DNA from: Clostridia bacterium | GTDB taxonomy: Bacteria; Bacillota; Clostridia; Lachnospirales; Lachnospiraceae | DNA: 39,067 nt | Assembly (NCBI GenBank): GCA_021201905.1 | Contig: JAJQEA010000087.1 | Coordinates: forward strand, 1 to 39,067 | Direction of reading: 5' to 3' | Shown here: piece after piece, positions 23,446-32,844 of the stretch | How positions within the stretch are numbered: the stretch's first letter is position 1 | Layout of the letters: each line of letters starts with the position of its first letter | Translations under genes and position numbers: made by a program | Notes under the pieces: generated by a model | Told to the model about the DNA's origin: nothing | What the model saw: only the letters and a program-made list of their open reading frames with translations | Databases searched by the model: none

Positions 23446-23470
23446 AAAATATATTCTTTTGTAGGATAAG

Positions 23471-23497
23471 ACGGTAGAGCAATCTGCCGTTTTTTTA
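23471..23497 (+). terminator. Terminator downstream of the DASS/apgM operon
   Basis: ACGGTAG (23471-23477) pairs with CTGCCGT (about 23484-23490) with one G-U pair, followed by a run of seven T including the last stem base. It is about 115 bp past the apgM stop. The rest of 23357-23591 contains two CGTGTGTTTG copies and no gene. Confidence 0.75.
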
Positions 23498-23591
23498 CAT
23501 TTGGTACGTGGGAAAAGCCCCCGCCTTCATGAAATGGGGCAGGAGCTTTAAGACGTGCCGGAGTGCTTTGGGATACATCCGCCCGCTTCTG

Positions 23592-24029
23592 TTAATCCAC
23601 TTTTGCTTTGTCTAACGCCGTGTTGATGGCGTTTAACAGGGCTGTGGAGGTATAGCGGGAGGTGCTGGGATATGTAAGGTTCTCCGTGGACTGATTGCTT
23701 ATAATCTGGCTGGCCAGATCATCCAGGGTGGGCTGCATCAGCGGGTACATGGTTGTGACGGCTTCGCTTAATGGAACCAGGTCAATGGAGGTGATGCGGT
23801 TCTTGTCCACTGTTACCTTTACATTCACATCTTCGCTGCCAAGGGTCAGTGCCGCGCTGTATACACCCGGCAGGTAGCCGGCAGGCTCAGCGGAAACGGA
23901 AACGTTGTCCTTCCCAGGCCGGAACATGATGAAACAGAGGGTAATTAAAAGGATGGCAAGGCCTACGAAGATTGCGGTGTAGATGATTTCCTTCATCCTT
24001 AGTACCACAATTTTGGTTTTAGAGCTCAT
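23592..24029 (-). CDS. Membrane-anchored FMN_bind-like protein
   Basis: A 145-residue protein with one N-terminal membrane helix (IIYTAIFVGLAILLITLCFIMF, about 15-36). An extracytoplasmic domain resembles FMN_bind (NqrC/RnfG C-terminal type): YLPGVYSAALTLGSEDVNVKVTVDKNRITSIDLVPLSEA (quoted in part), then a helix, then STSRYTSTALLNAINTAL. In covalent FMN_bind proteins the last motif is S/T-G-A-T-x-T-S, with FMN esterified to Thr. Here the aligned residues read S-R-Y-T-S-T-A, so the attachment Thr appears to be missing and the flavin may be unbound or non-covalent. AGAGGTCC precedes the ATG. It is alone, converges with the apgM operon and is divergent from addB. Its role is unknown. Confidence 0.75.
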   Translation of the reverse strand: MSSKTKIVVLRMKEIIYTAIFVGLAILLITLCFIMFRPGKDNVSVSAEPAGYLPGVYSAALTLGSEDVNVKVTVDKNRITSIDLVPLSEAVTTMYPLMQPTLDDLASQIISNQSTENLTYPSTSRYTSTALLNAINTALDKAKVD

Positions 24030-24127
24030 AGTCAGGACCTCTAAGATAGTTTGTTAAAGCTTATGTTGCAGGGCGGGAAAATATGAGAAGTTTTCATTGT
24101 CCCGTCTGCCGGAAGGAGAGAGAAAAC

Positions 24128-27100
24128 GTGGCGTTACAGTTCATATTGGGAGGGGCAGGCTCGGGAAAGACCAGGATGCTCTATGACAGGGTCATAAGGG
24201 AGTCCATGGAGCATCCGGAGCAAAAGTATCTGGTGGTGGTGCCGGAGCAGTTTACCATGCAGACACAGAAGGAAATCATCCGGCTCCACCCCAGACACGG
24301 GATTATGAATATTGACATCCTCAGCTTTAAGCGTCTGGCCTACCGGGTATTCGAGGACCTGGGAGTCAGAATCCCGGTTGTTCTGGATGATATGGGAAAA
24401 TCCATGGTGCTGCGCAAGGTGGCCGGGTTAAAGAGAGGAAAGCTGTCCCTCTATAAGGGCCATCTGGAGCAGTCCGGCTTCATCAGCCAGCTTAAGTCCC
24501 AGATTTCGGAGCTGTACCAGTACGGCATCACACCGGACATGCTGAGGGAGGTGCGGGGGGAGACAGACGCCCCGCTGCTGGCCCAGAAGCTGGAGGACCT
24601 GGAGGTGATTTACAGCGGTTTCAGGGAGTATATAGCGAGCCACTATATCACGGCGGAGGAGATTCTGGACATCCTGTGCAGGGAGCTTCCAAAGTGGGAG
24701 CCACTTAAGGACAGCATCATTCTTCTGGACGGATACACCGGCTTTACCCCGGTCCAGTACAGACTGGTGGAGCTGTTTCTGATGCACGCCAGGGATGTGG
24801 TGTGCACGGTGACCATTGATTCCAGGGAAAACGCCTACAGGGAGAGCAGTATCCAGTATCTATTTTATATGAGCCGCCATACGGTGTGCCGTGTGGCTTC
24901 CATGGCAAAGCAGCACGCAGTACCGAAGAAGGAGGACATAATCTGTAACCGGCGTCCGGCCTGGCGGTATGATGAGAGTCCGGAGCTGGATTTTCTGGAA
25001 CAGAACCTGTACCGGTATTCCGGCAGAACCTGGGAGGGGAAGGTGGAGCGCATCCAGGTGTACAAGGGACGTAACCCGGCAGGGGAGGCAGCCTATGTGT
25101 GCAGCAGGATTGAGCAGATGATAAAGGAGGAAGGGATGCGTTACCGGGATGCTGCCGTCATTACCGGGGATCTTCCATCCTATGGACGGGAGCTGGCCCA
25201 CCAGTTCGATGAGGCCGGGATTCCCTACTTCCTGGATGACAAGAAGAGTATTCTGGAAAATCCCATGGTGGAGCTGATACGGGCCGCCCTGGAGATGGTG
25301 AAGGATTTCTCTTACGAGAGTGTGTTCCGGTATCTGAAGACAGGTCTGGTGTATGAGAAGGATGGGAATATAGAGGAGAGAGTGTCAGCAGATACAGAGG
25401 AGAGTGCGGAGGAGAATACAGCTGAGAGAGCGTCGGTAGATACAGAGGAGAGTGCGGAGGAGGCAGATACAGCAGCGGATACGGCCGGGAATGCCGGGGA
25501 GGCGGATGCTGCGGGCGGATTCGACGGTTCCAGGGAACATGTGGAGCAGATGACGGACCGGCTGGAAAATTATGTGCGGGCCCTGGGCATCCGGGGGTGG
25601 AAGCGCTGGGATTCCTGTTGGGAACGGCAGTACAGAGGCGGCGAAAAGCTGAACATGAAGGAGCTGAACGAATACCGTATGTGGATACTGGAACCGCTGC
25701 GGCCGGTGCGGGAGGCTTTTAAGGCAGAGGAAGCCACCATTGCCTCTGTGACGGCAGCTCTGCGCCAATTTTTGGAGCATATGAGGCTGAGGGAAAAGCT
25801 GGAGGAATACAGGGATTTCTTTCTGGAGCGAAGAGAGCCGGGGGATGAGAACCTGGCTAGGGAATACGGCCAGGTCTATGACCGTGTTCTGGAGCTGTTT
25901 GAACGGCTGGAAGGTCTGCTGGGGGCGGAAAAGGCGGACATGAAGAATTATATCCAGATTCTGGACGCCGGCTTCCAGGAAATCCAGGTGGGTGTGATTC
26001 CGGCCACGGTTGACCAGGTCATGGTGGGGGATATCACCCGGAGCCGTCTGGAGGCAGTGAAGGTACTGTTTTTTGTGGGGGTGAACGAGGGTACGGTTCC
26101 TCAGAGAAAGAGCGGAGCCAGCCTTTTATCGGACCGTGACAGGGCGGCCCTCAGAAAAATGGATATAGAGCTGGCCCCCACGGTGAAGGAGGATGGCTGT
26201 ATTCAGAAATTTTACCTGTATCTCATGATGTCAAAGCCCTCCGGACGGCTGGTGCTCACCTATGCCGGACTTACACCGGACGGCAAGAGCCAGAGACCCT
26301 CCAATCTCATGGGAGAGGTGGGAAAGCTGTTCCCGGGAATGGAAACCCTGGACGAGCATTCCGTGGAGTGGCCGGTGCGGACCGGAAGGGATGCCAGGGA
26401 GCTGCTTATAAAGGGCCTCCGGGAAATGCAGGAACAGGGTGAGGATGCCAGGGAGCGGGAGGAAGCGGCCTTTATGCAGCTTTTCCAGCATTTTTACACA
26501 TCGGCGGAGCACCGGGATAAGGTGAGGCAGCTGGTGGACGCCGCTTTCTATTCCTATGAGGAAAGGGGAATCGGCCGGGCGGCTGCCAGGGCTCTTTACG
26601 GCAGGGAACTGCAGGGCAGCGTCACCCGTCTGGAACAGTTTGCCTCTTGCGCCTACGCCCATTTCCTGCGGTATGGACTGGAACTGATGGAGCGGCAGGA
26701 GTATGAGCTGGAAGCAGTGGACATGGGCAACCTGTTCCACCAGTCCATCGACCGGTGCTTTGCCTGTATGAAGGACAGGGGGCAGGATTGGCGGGATTTG
26801 ACCGAGGAGGGGAGAAAGAGCCTTGTAAAGGAATGCGTGACCCAGGTGACGGAGGAATACGGCAACACAATCATGTCCAGCTCAGCCCGCAACGCGTACC
26901 TGGCAGGCAGGGTGGAGCGGATTATGGACCGCACCATATGGGCCCTGGCAGAGCAGGTGAAAAAGGGGGATTTTGAGCCGGTGGGATTCGAGGTGTCCTT
27001 TTCAGCCATTGATAACCTGAAGGCCATGCGCATCGGCCTGTCAGAGGATGAGGAGCTGCAGCTTCGGGGGCGCATTGACCGTATGGACCTGTGCAGGGAC

Positions 27101-27763
27101 GAGGACCATGTCTATGTGAAAATCATTGACTATAAGTCAGGAACCACATCCTTTGACCTGGCTGCCCTGTTTTATGGATTGCAGCTCCAGCTGGTGGTTT
27201 ATATGGACGCGGCAGTGGAGATGGAGGAGAGGAGACACCCGGACAAGGAGGTGGTGCCTGCCGGCATCTTCTATTACCACATAGGTGACCCGATAGCGGA
27301 TAAGCAGGAGGGCATGGATGAAAAGGATATCGAGAAGCAGATATTAAAGCAGCTCAGGATGAACGGGCTGGTAAACAGTGAACTGGATATTATCCATCAT
27401 CTGGACAGGGAGATTGAGAAGGAATCCGATGTGATACCCGTGGCAATCAAGGACGGTTATGTCCAGGAAAGCCGTTCCTCCGTGGCCAGCACCAGACGCT
27501 TCCAGGACCTGCACCGGTTTGTGAACCGGAAGCTTAAGGAGGCCGGGCAGGATATCCTGGTGGGAAATGTGGACTTAAAGCCTTACAAACAGGGAAACAG
27601 GACGGCCTGCGACTACTGTCCCTACCATGCTGTGTGCGGGTTTGACACCAAGACGGCAGGCTATGGATACCGCAAGCTCAAGGGACTTAAGCCTGAGGAA
27701 ATCTGGGCGGAATTGGAAGCTGAAGGAGACGAGGAAACAGATGGCAGTGAATTGGACCAGTAA
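24128..27763 (+). CDS. addB: ATP-dependent helicase/nuclease subunit B (AddB)
   Basis: With AddA it processes double-strand breaks for RecA-mediated repair, degrading DNA until a Chi-like site. It has about 1211 residues. The N terminus carries FILGGAGSGKTRML (Walker A, about 8-15). The C-terminal RecB-type nuclease has GRIDRMD and IIDYKSG (D1001, K1003). The structural [4Fe-4S] cysteines are present: C841 (FASCAYAHF) and C1161, C1164, C1170 (CDYCPYHAVCGF). An acidic Ala/Glu/Thr-rich insertion near residues 417-460 contains a 48-bp duplication. The frame is open from ATG 24083, but GTG 24128 has AAGGAG 9 bases before and gives the conserved MALQF start. It overlaps addA by 23 bp, indicating coupled translation. 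Confidence 0.95.
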   Translation: MALQFILGGAGSGKTRMLYDRVIRESMEHPEQKYLVVVPEQFTMQTQKEIIRLHPRHGIMNIDILSFKRLAYRVFEDLGVRIPVVLDDMGKSMVLRKVAGLKRGKLSLYKGHLEQSGFISQLKSQISELYQYGITPDMLREVRGETDAPLLAQKLEDLEVIYSGFREYIASHYITAEEILDILCRELPKWEPLKDSIILLDGYTGFTPVQYRLVELFLMHARDVVCTVTIDSRENAYRESSIQYLFYMSRHTVCRVASMAKQHAVPKKEDIICNRRPAWRYDESPELDFLEQNLYRYSGRTWEGKVERIQVYKGRNPAGEAAYVCSRIEQMIKEEGMRYRDAAVITGDLPSYGRELAHQFDEAGIPYFLDDKKSILENPMVELIRAALEMVKDFSYESVFRYLKTGLVYEKDGNIEERVSADTEESAEENTAERASVDTEESAEEADTAADTAGNAGEADAAGGFDGSREHVEQMTDRLENYVRALGIRGWKRWDSCWERQYRGGEKLNMKELNEYRMWILEPLRPVREAFKAEEATIASVTAALRQFLEHMRLREKLEEYRDFFLERREPGDENLAREYGQVYDRVLELFERLEGLLGAEKADMKNYIQILDAGFQEIQVGVIPATVDQVMVGDITRSRLEAVKVLFFVGVNEGTVPQRKSGASLLSDRDRAALRKMDIELAPTVKEDGCIQKFYLYLMMSKPSGRLVLTYAGLTPDGKSQRPSNLMGEVGKLFPGMETLDEHSVEWPVRTGRDARELLIKGLREMQEQGEDAREREEAAFMQLFQHFYTSAEHRDKVRQLVDAAFYSYEERGIGRAAARALYGRELQGSVTRLEQFASCAYAHFLRYGLELMERQEYELEAVDMGNLFHQSIDRCFACMKDRGQDWRDLTEEGRKSLVKECVTQVTEEYGNTIMSSSARNAYLAGRVERIMDRTIWALAEQVKKGDFEPVGFEVSFSAIDNLKAMRIGLSEDEELQLRGRIDRMDLCRDEDHVYVKIIDYKSGTTSFDLAALFYGLQLQLVVYMDAAVEMEERRHPDKEVVPAGIFYYHIGDPIADKQEGMDEKDIEKQILKQLRMNGLVNSELDIIHHLDREIEKESDVIPVAIKDGYVQESRSSVASTRRFQDLHRFVNRKLKEAGQDILVGNVDLKPYKQGNRTACDYCPYHAVCGFDTKTAGYGYRKLKGLKPEEIWAELEAEGDEETDGSELDQ
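25376..25471 (+). repeat. 48-bp direct duplication inside addB
   Basis: Two near-identical 48-bp units run from 25376 and from 25424. The 24-base cores at 25391-25414 and 25439-25462 are identical. They encode acidic ADTEESAEE-type sequence and keep the frame. Confidence 0.85.
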
Positions 27764-30700
27764 ACAGCAAGAGGTAATAGACAGCAGGAACCGGAACCTT
27801 CTGGTGTCCGCGGCAGCGGGCAGCGGCAAGACGGCCGTGCTGGTGGAACGTATCATCCAGATGATAAGCGAAGGAGACCATCCACTGGATATTGACCAGC
27901 TGTTGGTAATGACGTTTACAAATGCGGCCGCGGCAGAGATGCGGGAGAGGATAGGCGCCGCGGTGGAGCAGAAGCTGAAGGAGCGTCCTGAGGACGAGCA
28001 TCTGTGGCTCCAGGCCGCCCTGATTCCCCAGGCCCAGATTACCACCATTGACAGCTTCTGCCTGAATATCATCCACAGCCATTATAACAGTCTGGACATA
28101 GATCCGGCCTTCCGCATGGGGGATGAGGGGGAGCTGTCCCTTTTGAGGGGGGACTGTATGGGGGAAATGCTGGAAAGCTGCTACGATGAGGCGGATGGGG
28201 AATTTGCCAGGTTTGTGGAGCATTTCGGCCGCGGAAAGTCAGACCGGGGAATCGAGGATGTGATTCTCCAGGCGTGGCAGTTTTCCCAGAGCCATCCATG
28301 GCCGGGGGAATGGCTGGCATCCTGCCAGAAGGAGCTGGAGGAGGAAAGCATCCTGGAAATGGAGCAAAGCCCCTGGATGGTTTTTCTGATGGAGGACGTG
28401 GCCAGACAGATGGAGGAGCTTTCCGGGCAGCTGGGGGAAGCCCTGCAGGTGTGCCTGGAGGAAAACGGCCCCCTGGCATATGAGCCCATGCTCATAAGCG
28501 ACAGGAGCAAAATAGAGGCCATAGGAAGGGCCGCGGCCACAGGAAGCTTTGAAGCCCTGTATAACAGCCTGCAGAATATGAGCTTCGACCGTCTGGCATC
28601 CATACGGAGCAAGGATATTGACGGTGACAAGAAGGCATTTGTAAGCGCATGCAGGGACCGGGTCAAGAAGGCCGTGGCAAAATGCAGGGAGCTCTACGGC
28701 CAGCAGAGTCCGGAGGAAGTGGCGGAAAGCATGAGAGGGACCAGGACGGTCATACGGGAACTCTTAAGGCTTACAGGCATGTTCGACCAGGCATACAGGG
28801 ATGCCAAGAGAGAGCGGAACGTGCTGGATTTCAATGATTTGGAGCATCTGGCGCTGGAGGTTCTCTATGAACGGGAGGAAACAAGGGACAAGGAAGAATC
28901 CGGGAACGGAGAGGAAACAGGGGACAAGGAGGAATCCAGGAACGGGGAGAAAACAGAGCTCGGGGAGAGAACAGGGATTGGAGAGAAAACAGAGATTGGG
29001 GAGGGGACGGTTTCCCACCGTCCGTCCCAGGTGGCAGACGAGCTGAGCCGGCAGTACGAGGAAATCCTGGTGGACGAATACCAGGACAGCAACTATGTCC
29101 AGGAAGCATTGATTACCAGCATTTCCAGGGAACGGTCCGGCCAGCCCAACGTGTTCATGGTGGGGGATGTGAAGCAGAGCATATACAGGTTCCGTCTGGC
29201 CAGGCCGGAGCTGTTCATGGATAAATACGAAGCATATTCCAGGGAAAGCGGGCCGTACCAGATGATTGAACTGCAGCAGAACTTCCGGAGCAGGGAGTCT
29301 GTGCTGGCCAGTGTCAATGATGTGTTTTATCAAATCATGACAAAGAACCTGGGAGGAATCACCTATACGCCTGAGACAGCCCTTTATCCCGGCGCGAAAT
29401 TTGAGGAGGTGAGCAGGGAAATGGTTTTGGACCCTGAGTCGGATGGGGGAGAGTCCGGCAGCCGGGAAGAAGCCCCGGTTTCCTTAAAAGCAGGAACGCC
29501 TACGGAGCTTCTTCTTGTGGATACGGGCGCGGATACACTGAGACAGCTGGATGAGGATTCCCTTGATTATACGGCCAAGGAGCTGGAAGCCCGGCTGATT
29601 GCCGGAAGGATACGCCAGCTGGTAAGCGGGGGCCAGGGTATTTTGGTGTGGGACAAATCCAGGGGAGGTTACCGCAGGGCACGTTACGGCGACATGGTTA
29701 TCCTGCTCAGAAGCATGAGCGGATGGTCAGAGGTGTTTGTAAATGTGCTGATGAATGAAGGTATCCCGGCATTTGCCCAGACCAGGACCGGATACTTCAA
29801 CACGGTCGAGGTGGAGACCATACTCAGCCTTCTGTCTGTAGTTGATAATCCCATGCAGGATATTCCGCTGGCCGCAGTCATGCGCTCGCCCATTGTGGGA
29901 ATGGACGATGAGGAGATGGCCTGGATGATGGCCGCCTACAAGCGGAATTCCAAGAAGGGCCAGGACCGGGGGGTATACGGGGCGTGGAAGCTCTGGCTGG
30001 AGGAAGGACCGGAACCGGAGGATGGATTGGAACCGGAGGATGGATTGGAACGGAAGGAAGGGCCGGAACCGGAGAATGGAGCGGCTCCAGAGAATGGCCC
30101 GGTGCCGGAGGATGGATCCGATCAGGAAGAAAAGCCTGATATGGAAGAGGGATGGATCACAGTGGGCTTATCCGGCATACCTGTTAAGACAGCCCGATCC
30201 ATATCGCTTAAATCCCGAAAGCTTCGGCTCCTTATGGAACGGCTGCGGGGGGAGGCAAGACACCTGCCCATCCATGAGCTGCTGTACCGTGTATACAAGG
30301 AGAGTGGTTATTGCGATTATGTATCCGCCATGCCGGCCGGGGAGACGAGACGGGCCAACCTGGACATGCTGGTGGAAAAGGCGGCTGCCTATGAATCCAC
30401 CAGCTACAAGGGGCTGTTTCATTTTGTAAGGTACATTGAAAAACTGAAGAAATTTGATACGGACTTTGGAGAGGCCAGCGTGGCCGGTGAGCAGGACAAC
30501 ACGGTGCGCATCATGAGTATTCACAAGAGCAAGGGTCTGGAATTTCCGGTGGTGTTTCTGGCAGGCCTGGGCAAGCGGTTTAACAAGCAGGATGCCTACG
30601 GCCAGATTCTTCTGGATGCAGATTTGGGGGTGGCAGCGGATTTCCTGGATTTGGAGCTGCGGGTCAAGGCGCCAACCCTTAAAAAGCAGGCGCTCAAGCG

Positions 30701-31844
30701 CCGGACGGAGCTGGAAACAATGGGGGAGGAGCTCAGGGTGCTCTATGTGGCCATGACCAGGGCAAAGGAAAAGCTGATTATGACGGCCGCGGATAAGTCA
30801 CTGGAGAATAAGCTGGGAAAATGGAAGGATATCCCCCTGTCCCAGGGCCAGCTGCCCTATACCATACTGGCTTCGGCCAGCTCCTGTCTGGACTGGCTCC
30901 TTATGGCGCAGCCCGCAATCCCGGCTTCCCATATGGAAATGCGCCAGATTCAGGTAAAAGACCTGATTGGCGAGAAAATCACCCGGCAAATCATACGGAA
31001 GATGAAAAAGGAAGATCTTCTGAATGTGGATGGAAAAAAGGTGTACGATGCTGCATTTGGAACACGTCTCAGGGAGGTGCTGGAATATGAGTACCCCTAT
31101 GAATCAGATACCGGACTGTACGCCATGGTGTCTGTATCTGAACTCAAAAAGCAGAGCCAGATAGGACGGTCGGAGGATGCCATTGGCACGGACCGTGGCA
31201 ATCTGGAGGGAATCGCCCTCGGCGAGTTAGAGGAGCTGGCCGGGAGCCGGGATATGGCAGGCTCCGGCCCCGGTGAATCCGGAGAACAGAAAAAAACAGT
31301 CCCAGCCGGTCCAAACCGGGCCGCCCTGCGCGGAACCGCATACCACGCAGTCCTGGAGCACATCCATTTTCATGAGATACACGGCCTGGCAGAGGTAAAG
31401 CCGGTGGTGGATAAGCTTCTGGAGGACGGCTTCCTGGACCAGGAGGCCCATGACTTCATCCATCCCAAGGTCATTTGGAATTTCCTGTCCAGTCCCTTGG
31501 GAAAGCGAATGGCGAAAGCACAGTCAGAGGGGCGTATCCATAAGGAGCAGCAGTTTATCATAGGCATACCTGCCAGGGAAATGGGACTTGGTGACTCCGA
31601 TGAGCTGGTACTCATACAGGGAATCATCGACGCCTATCTGGAGGAAGAGGACGGACTGGTCCTGATTGATTACAAGACAGACCATGTGCCGGAAGGAGAT
31701 CCGAAGCAGGGAGCAAGGATGCTGGCAGAGCGCTACAGGGTCCAGCTGGACTATTATGAGCGCGCGTTGACACAGCTGACCGGGAAACAAGTAAAGGAGC
31801 GCATTATTTATTCCCTTGCGCTTCAGATGAGTATAAATGTATGA
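27741..31844 (+). CDS. addA: ATP-dependent helicase/nuclease subunit A (AddA)
   Basis: UvrD-like 3'-5' helicase plus RecB-type nuclease that partners AddB in double-strand-break repair. It has 1367 residues. Motifs: Q-motif/Walker A (WTSKQQEVID; SAAAGSGKT with K30), VMTFTNAAAAEMRERI, TTIDSFC, Walker B DEYQD (445-449), GDVKQSIYRFRLA, QQNFRSRESVL, IHKSKGLEFPVVF, LYVAMTRAKEKL, and the nuclease DYKTD (D1310, K1312). The start is ATG 27741 (MAVNWTSKQQ); the earlier in-frame codons lie deep inside addB. Two acidic low-complexity insertions, about residues 379-420 and 757-793, are built of 18-bp repeats and make the protein longer than the common 1200-1250 residues. They fall outside the helicase motifs, so function is probably kept. 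Confidence 0.96.
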   Translation: MAVNWTSKQQEVIDSRNRNLLVSAAAGSGKTAVLVERIIQMISEGDHPLDIDQLLVMTFTNAAAAEMRERIGAAVEQKLKERPEDEHLWLQAALIPQAQITTIDSFCLNIIHSHYNSLDIDPAFRMGDEGELSLLRGDCMGEMLESCYDEADGEFARFVEHFGRGKSDRGIEDVILQAWQFSQSHPWPGEWLASCQKELEEESILEMEQSPWMVFLMEDVARQMEELSGQLGEALQVCLEENGPLAYEPMLISDRSKIEAIGRAAATGSFEALYNSLQNMSFDRLASIRSKDIDGDKKAFVSACRDRVKKAVAKCRELYGQQSPEEVAESMRGTRTVIRELLRLTGMFDQAYRDAKRERNVLDFNDLEHLALEVLYEREETRDKEESGNGEETGDKEESRNGEKTELGERTGIGEKTEIGEGTVSHRPSQVADELSRQYEEILVDEYQDSNYVQEALITSISRERSGQPNVFMVGDVKQSIYRFRLARPELFMDKYEAYSRESGPYQMIELQQNFRSRESVLASVNDVFYQIMTKNLGGITYTPETALYPGAKFEEVSREMVLDPESDGGESGSREEAPVSLKAGTPTELLLVDTGADTLRQLDEDSLDYTAKELEARLIAGRIRQLVSGGQGILVWDKSRGGYRRARYGDMVILLRSMSGWSEVFVNVLMNEGIPAFAQTRTGYFNTVEVETILSLLSVVDNPMQDIPLAAVMRSPIVGMDDEEMAWMMAAYKRNSKKGQDRGVYGAWKLWLEEGPEPEDGLEPEDGLERKEGPEPENGAAPENGPVPEDGSDQEEKPDMEEGWITVGLSGIPVKTARSISLKSRKLRLLMERLRGEARHLPIHELLYRVYKESGYCDYVSAMPAGETRRANLDMLVEKAAAYESTSYKGLFHFVRYIEKLKKFDTDFGEASVAGEQDNTVRIMSIHKSKGLEFPVVFLAGLGKRFNKQDAYGQILLDADLGVAADFLDLELRVKAPTLKKQALKRRTELETMGEELRVLYVAMTRAKEKLIMTAADKSLENKLGKWKDIPLSQGQLPYTILASASSCLDWLLMAQPAIPASHMEMRQIQVKDLIGEKITRQIIRKMKKEDLLNVDGKKVYDAAFGTRLREVLEYEYPYESDTGLYAMVSVSELKKQSQIGRSEDAIGTDRGNLEGIALGELEELAGSRDMAGSGPGESGEQKKTVPAGPNRAALRGTAYHAVLEHIHFHEIHGLAEVKPVVDKLLEDGFLDQEAHDFIHPKVIWNFLSSPLGKRMAKAQSEGRIHKEQQFIIGIPAREMGLGDSDELVLIQGIIDAYLEEEDGLVLIDYKTDHVPEGDPKQGARMLAERYRVQLDYYERALTQLTGKQVKERIIYSLALQMSINV
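28875..29000 (+). repeat. 18-bp-period minisatellite in addA (first insertion)
   Basis: Two 36-bp units (28875-28910, 28911-28946) are followed by three 18-bp units (28947-28964, 28965-28982, 28983-29000), mostly of the form GAGRRAACAGRGMTYGGR. They encode Glu/Gly/Thr/Lys-rich sequence such as GEKTEIGEGT, in frame. Confidence 0.85.
30011..30118 (+). repeat. 18-bp-period minisatellite in addA (second insertion)
   Basis: Six 18-bp units: 30011-30028 and 30029-30046 are identical; 30047-30064, 30065-30082, 30083-30100 and 30101-30118 are diverged. They encode six-residue units of the type PEDGLE, in frame. Confidence 0.88.
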
Positions 31845-31858
31845 AAGAAGGAATCAGG

Positions 31859-32803
31859 ATGAATCAGAAAAGAGAAATAAGGACCGTATCCCTCATTGGA
31901 CTGGGAGCCATCGGCTGCTTTCTGGCCAGTCATCTGGGCCCCTTGCTGGGGGATGGTTTGCGCGTGATTGCGGGGGGAAGCCGTCTGGAGCGTCTGGAGC
32001 GGGAGGGCGTTATGGCCAATGGGGTACGCCACCATTTCAATATCGTATCACCGGAGGAAGCCTGCGGACAGAATTATCCGGATTTGGCTATTATCATCAC
32101 CAAGTTTCCGGCCCTTCCCCAGGCTCTGGAGGACATGAAAAACCAGATTGGGCCGGATACCCTTATTATGGCTCCGTTAAACGGGGTGGAGGCAGAGGAT
32201 AAGGTGGCAGAGGTATTTGGCTGGGATAATCTGCTGTATTCCCTGGCAAAGGTAAGCGTGGTCATGAAGGACGGCTGTGCCTCCTTTAACCCCAAGGCGG
32301 CCCGGATTGAAATGGGAGAAAAGCACAATGAGACAATGTCCCCCAGGGTACAGGCCGTGAAGGAGCTGTTTGAACGGGCTGGCATACGTACCGTTGTTCC
32401 GGAGGACATGGAACGGGCCATCTGGTATAAATATATGTGCAATGTCAGTGAGAACCAGAGCGCCGCCGTCCTGGGCATTCCCTTCGGGGCCTGGAGCGTA
32501 AGCGATGATGCCAATTTCATACGTGAGGAACTGATGCGGGAGGTTATAGCCATTGCCCGAAAGAAGGGAATCAGCCTTTCTGAAAAGGATATGGAAAAAC
32601 AGGCCAGCGTGCTTAGGGATGTGCCTCCTGAAAATAAGCCGTCCACCCTCCAGGACATTGAGGCAGGCCGCAAGACGGAGGTGGAGATGTTCGGAGGCAC
32701 CATCATCCGCCTGGGCCGTGAGTTGGGAGTGCCTACTCCTTATAATGAAATGTTCTACCATGGAATCAAGGTGCTGGAGCAGAAGAATGAGGGGCTGTTT
32801 TAG
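31859..32803 (+). CDS. panE: Ketopantoate reductase family protein (2-dehydropantoate 2-reductase)
   Basis: NAD(P)H-dependent reductase of the PanE/ApbA family; the classic reaction reduces 2-dehydropantoate to pantoate for coenzyme A synthesis. The N-terminal Rossmann motif is VSLIGLGAIGCFLASHLG (about residues 10-27). The middle has LIIMAPLNGVEAEDKV. The C-terminal helical domain contains the family Lys in IWYKYMCNVSENQSAAVL and the late PSTLQDIEAGRKTEVEMFGGTII, typical of PanE (PSMxxDxxxGRxTEIE). About 314 residues. ATG 31841 overlaps the addA stop but has no ribosome site. ATG 31859 with AGAAGGA upstream is preferred. Clostridia often hold several paralogues with other 2-keto acid substrates, so the substrate is not certain. 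No other pan gene is nearby. Confidence 0.88.
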   Translation: MNQKREIRTVSLIGLGAIGCFLASHLGPLLGDGLRVIAGGSRLERLEREGVMANGVRHHFNIVSPEEACGQNYPDLAIIITKFPALPQALEDMKNQIGPDTLIMAPLNGVEAEDKVAEVFGWDNLLYSLAKVSVVMKDGCASFNPKAARIEMGEKHNETMSPRVQAVKELFERAGIRTVVPEDMERAIWYKYMCNVSENQSAAVLGIPFGAWSVSDDANFIREELMREVIAIARKKGISLSEKDMEKQASVLRDVPPENKPSTLQDIEAGRKTEVEMFGGTIIRLGRELGVPTPYNEMFYHGIKVLEQKNEGLF

Positions 32804-32844
32804 GAACATACGGACTCAGACGGGCCGGGGAGCGGCAGACGGGA

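Noticed and set aside
28764-29333. 189-codon minus-strand frame opposite addA
   Set aside because: It owes its length and its Leu/Pro/Cys repeats to the addA minisatellite.
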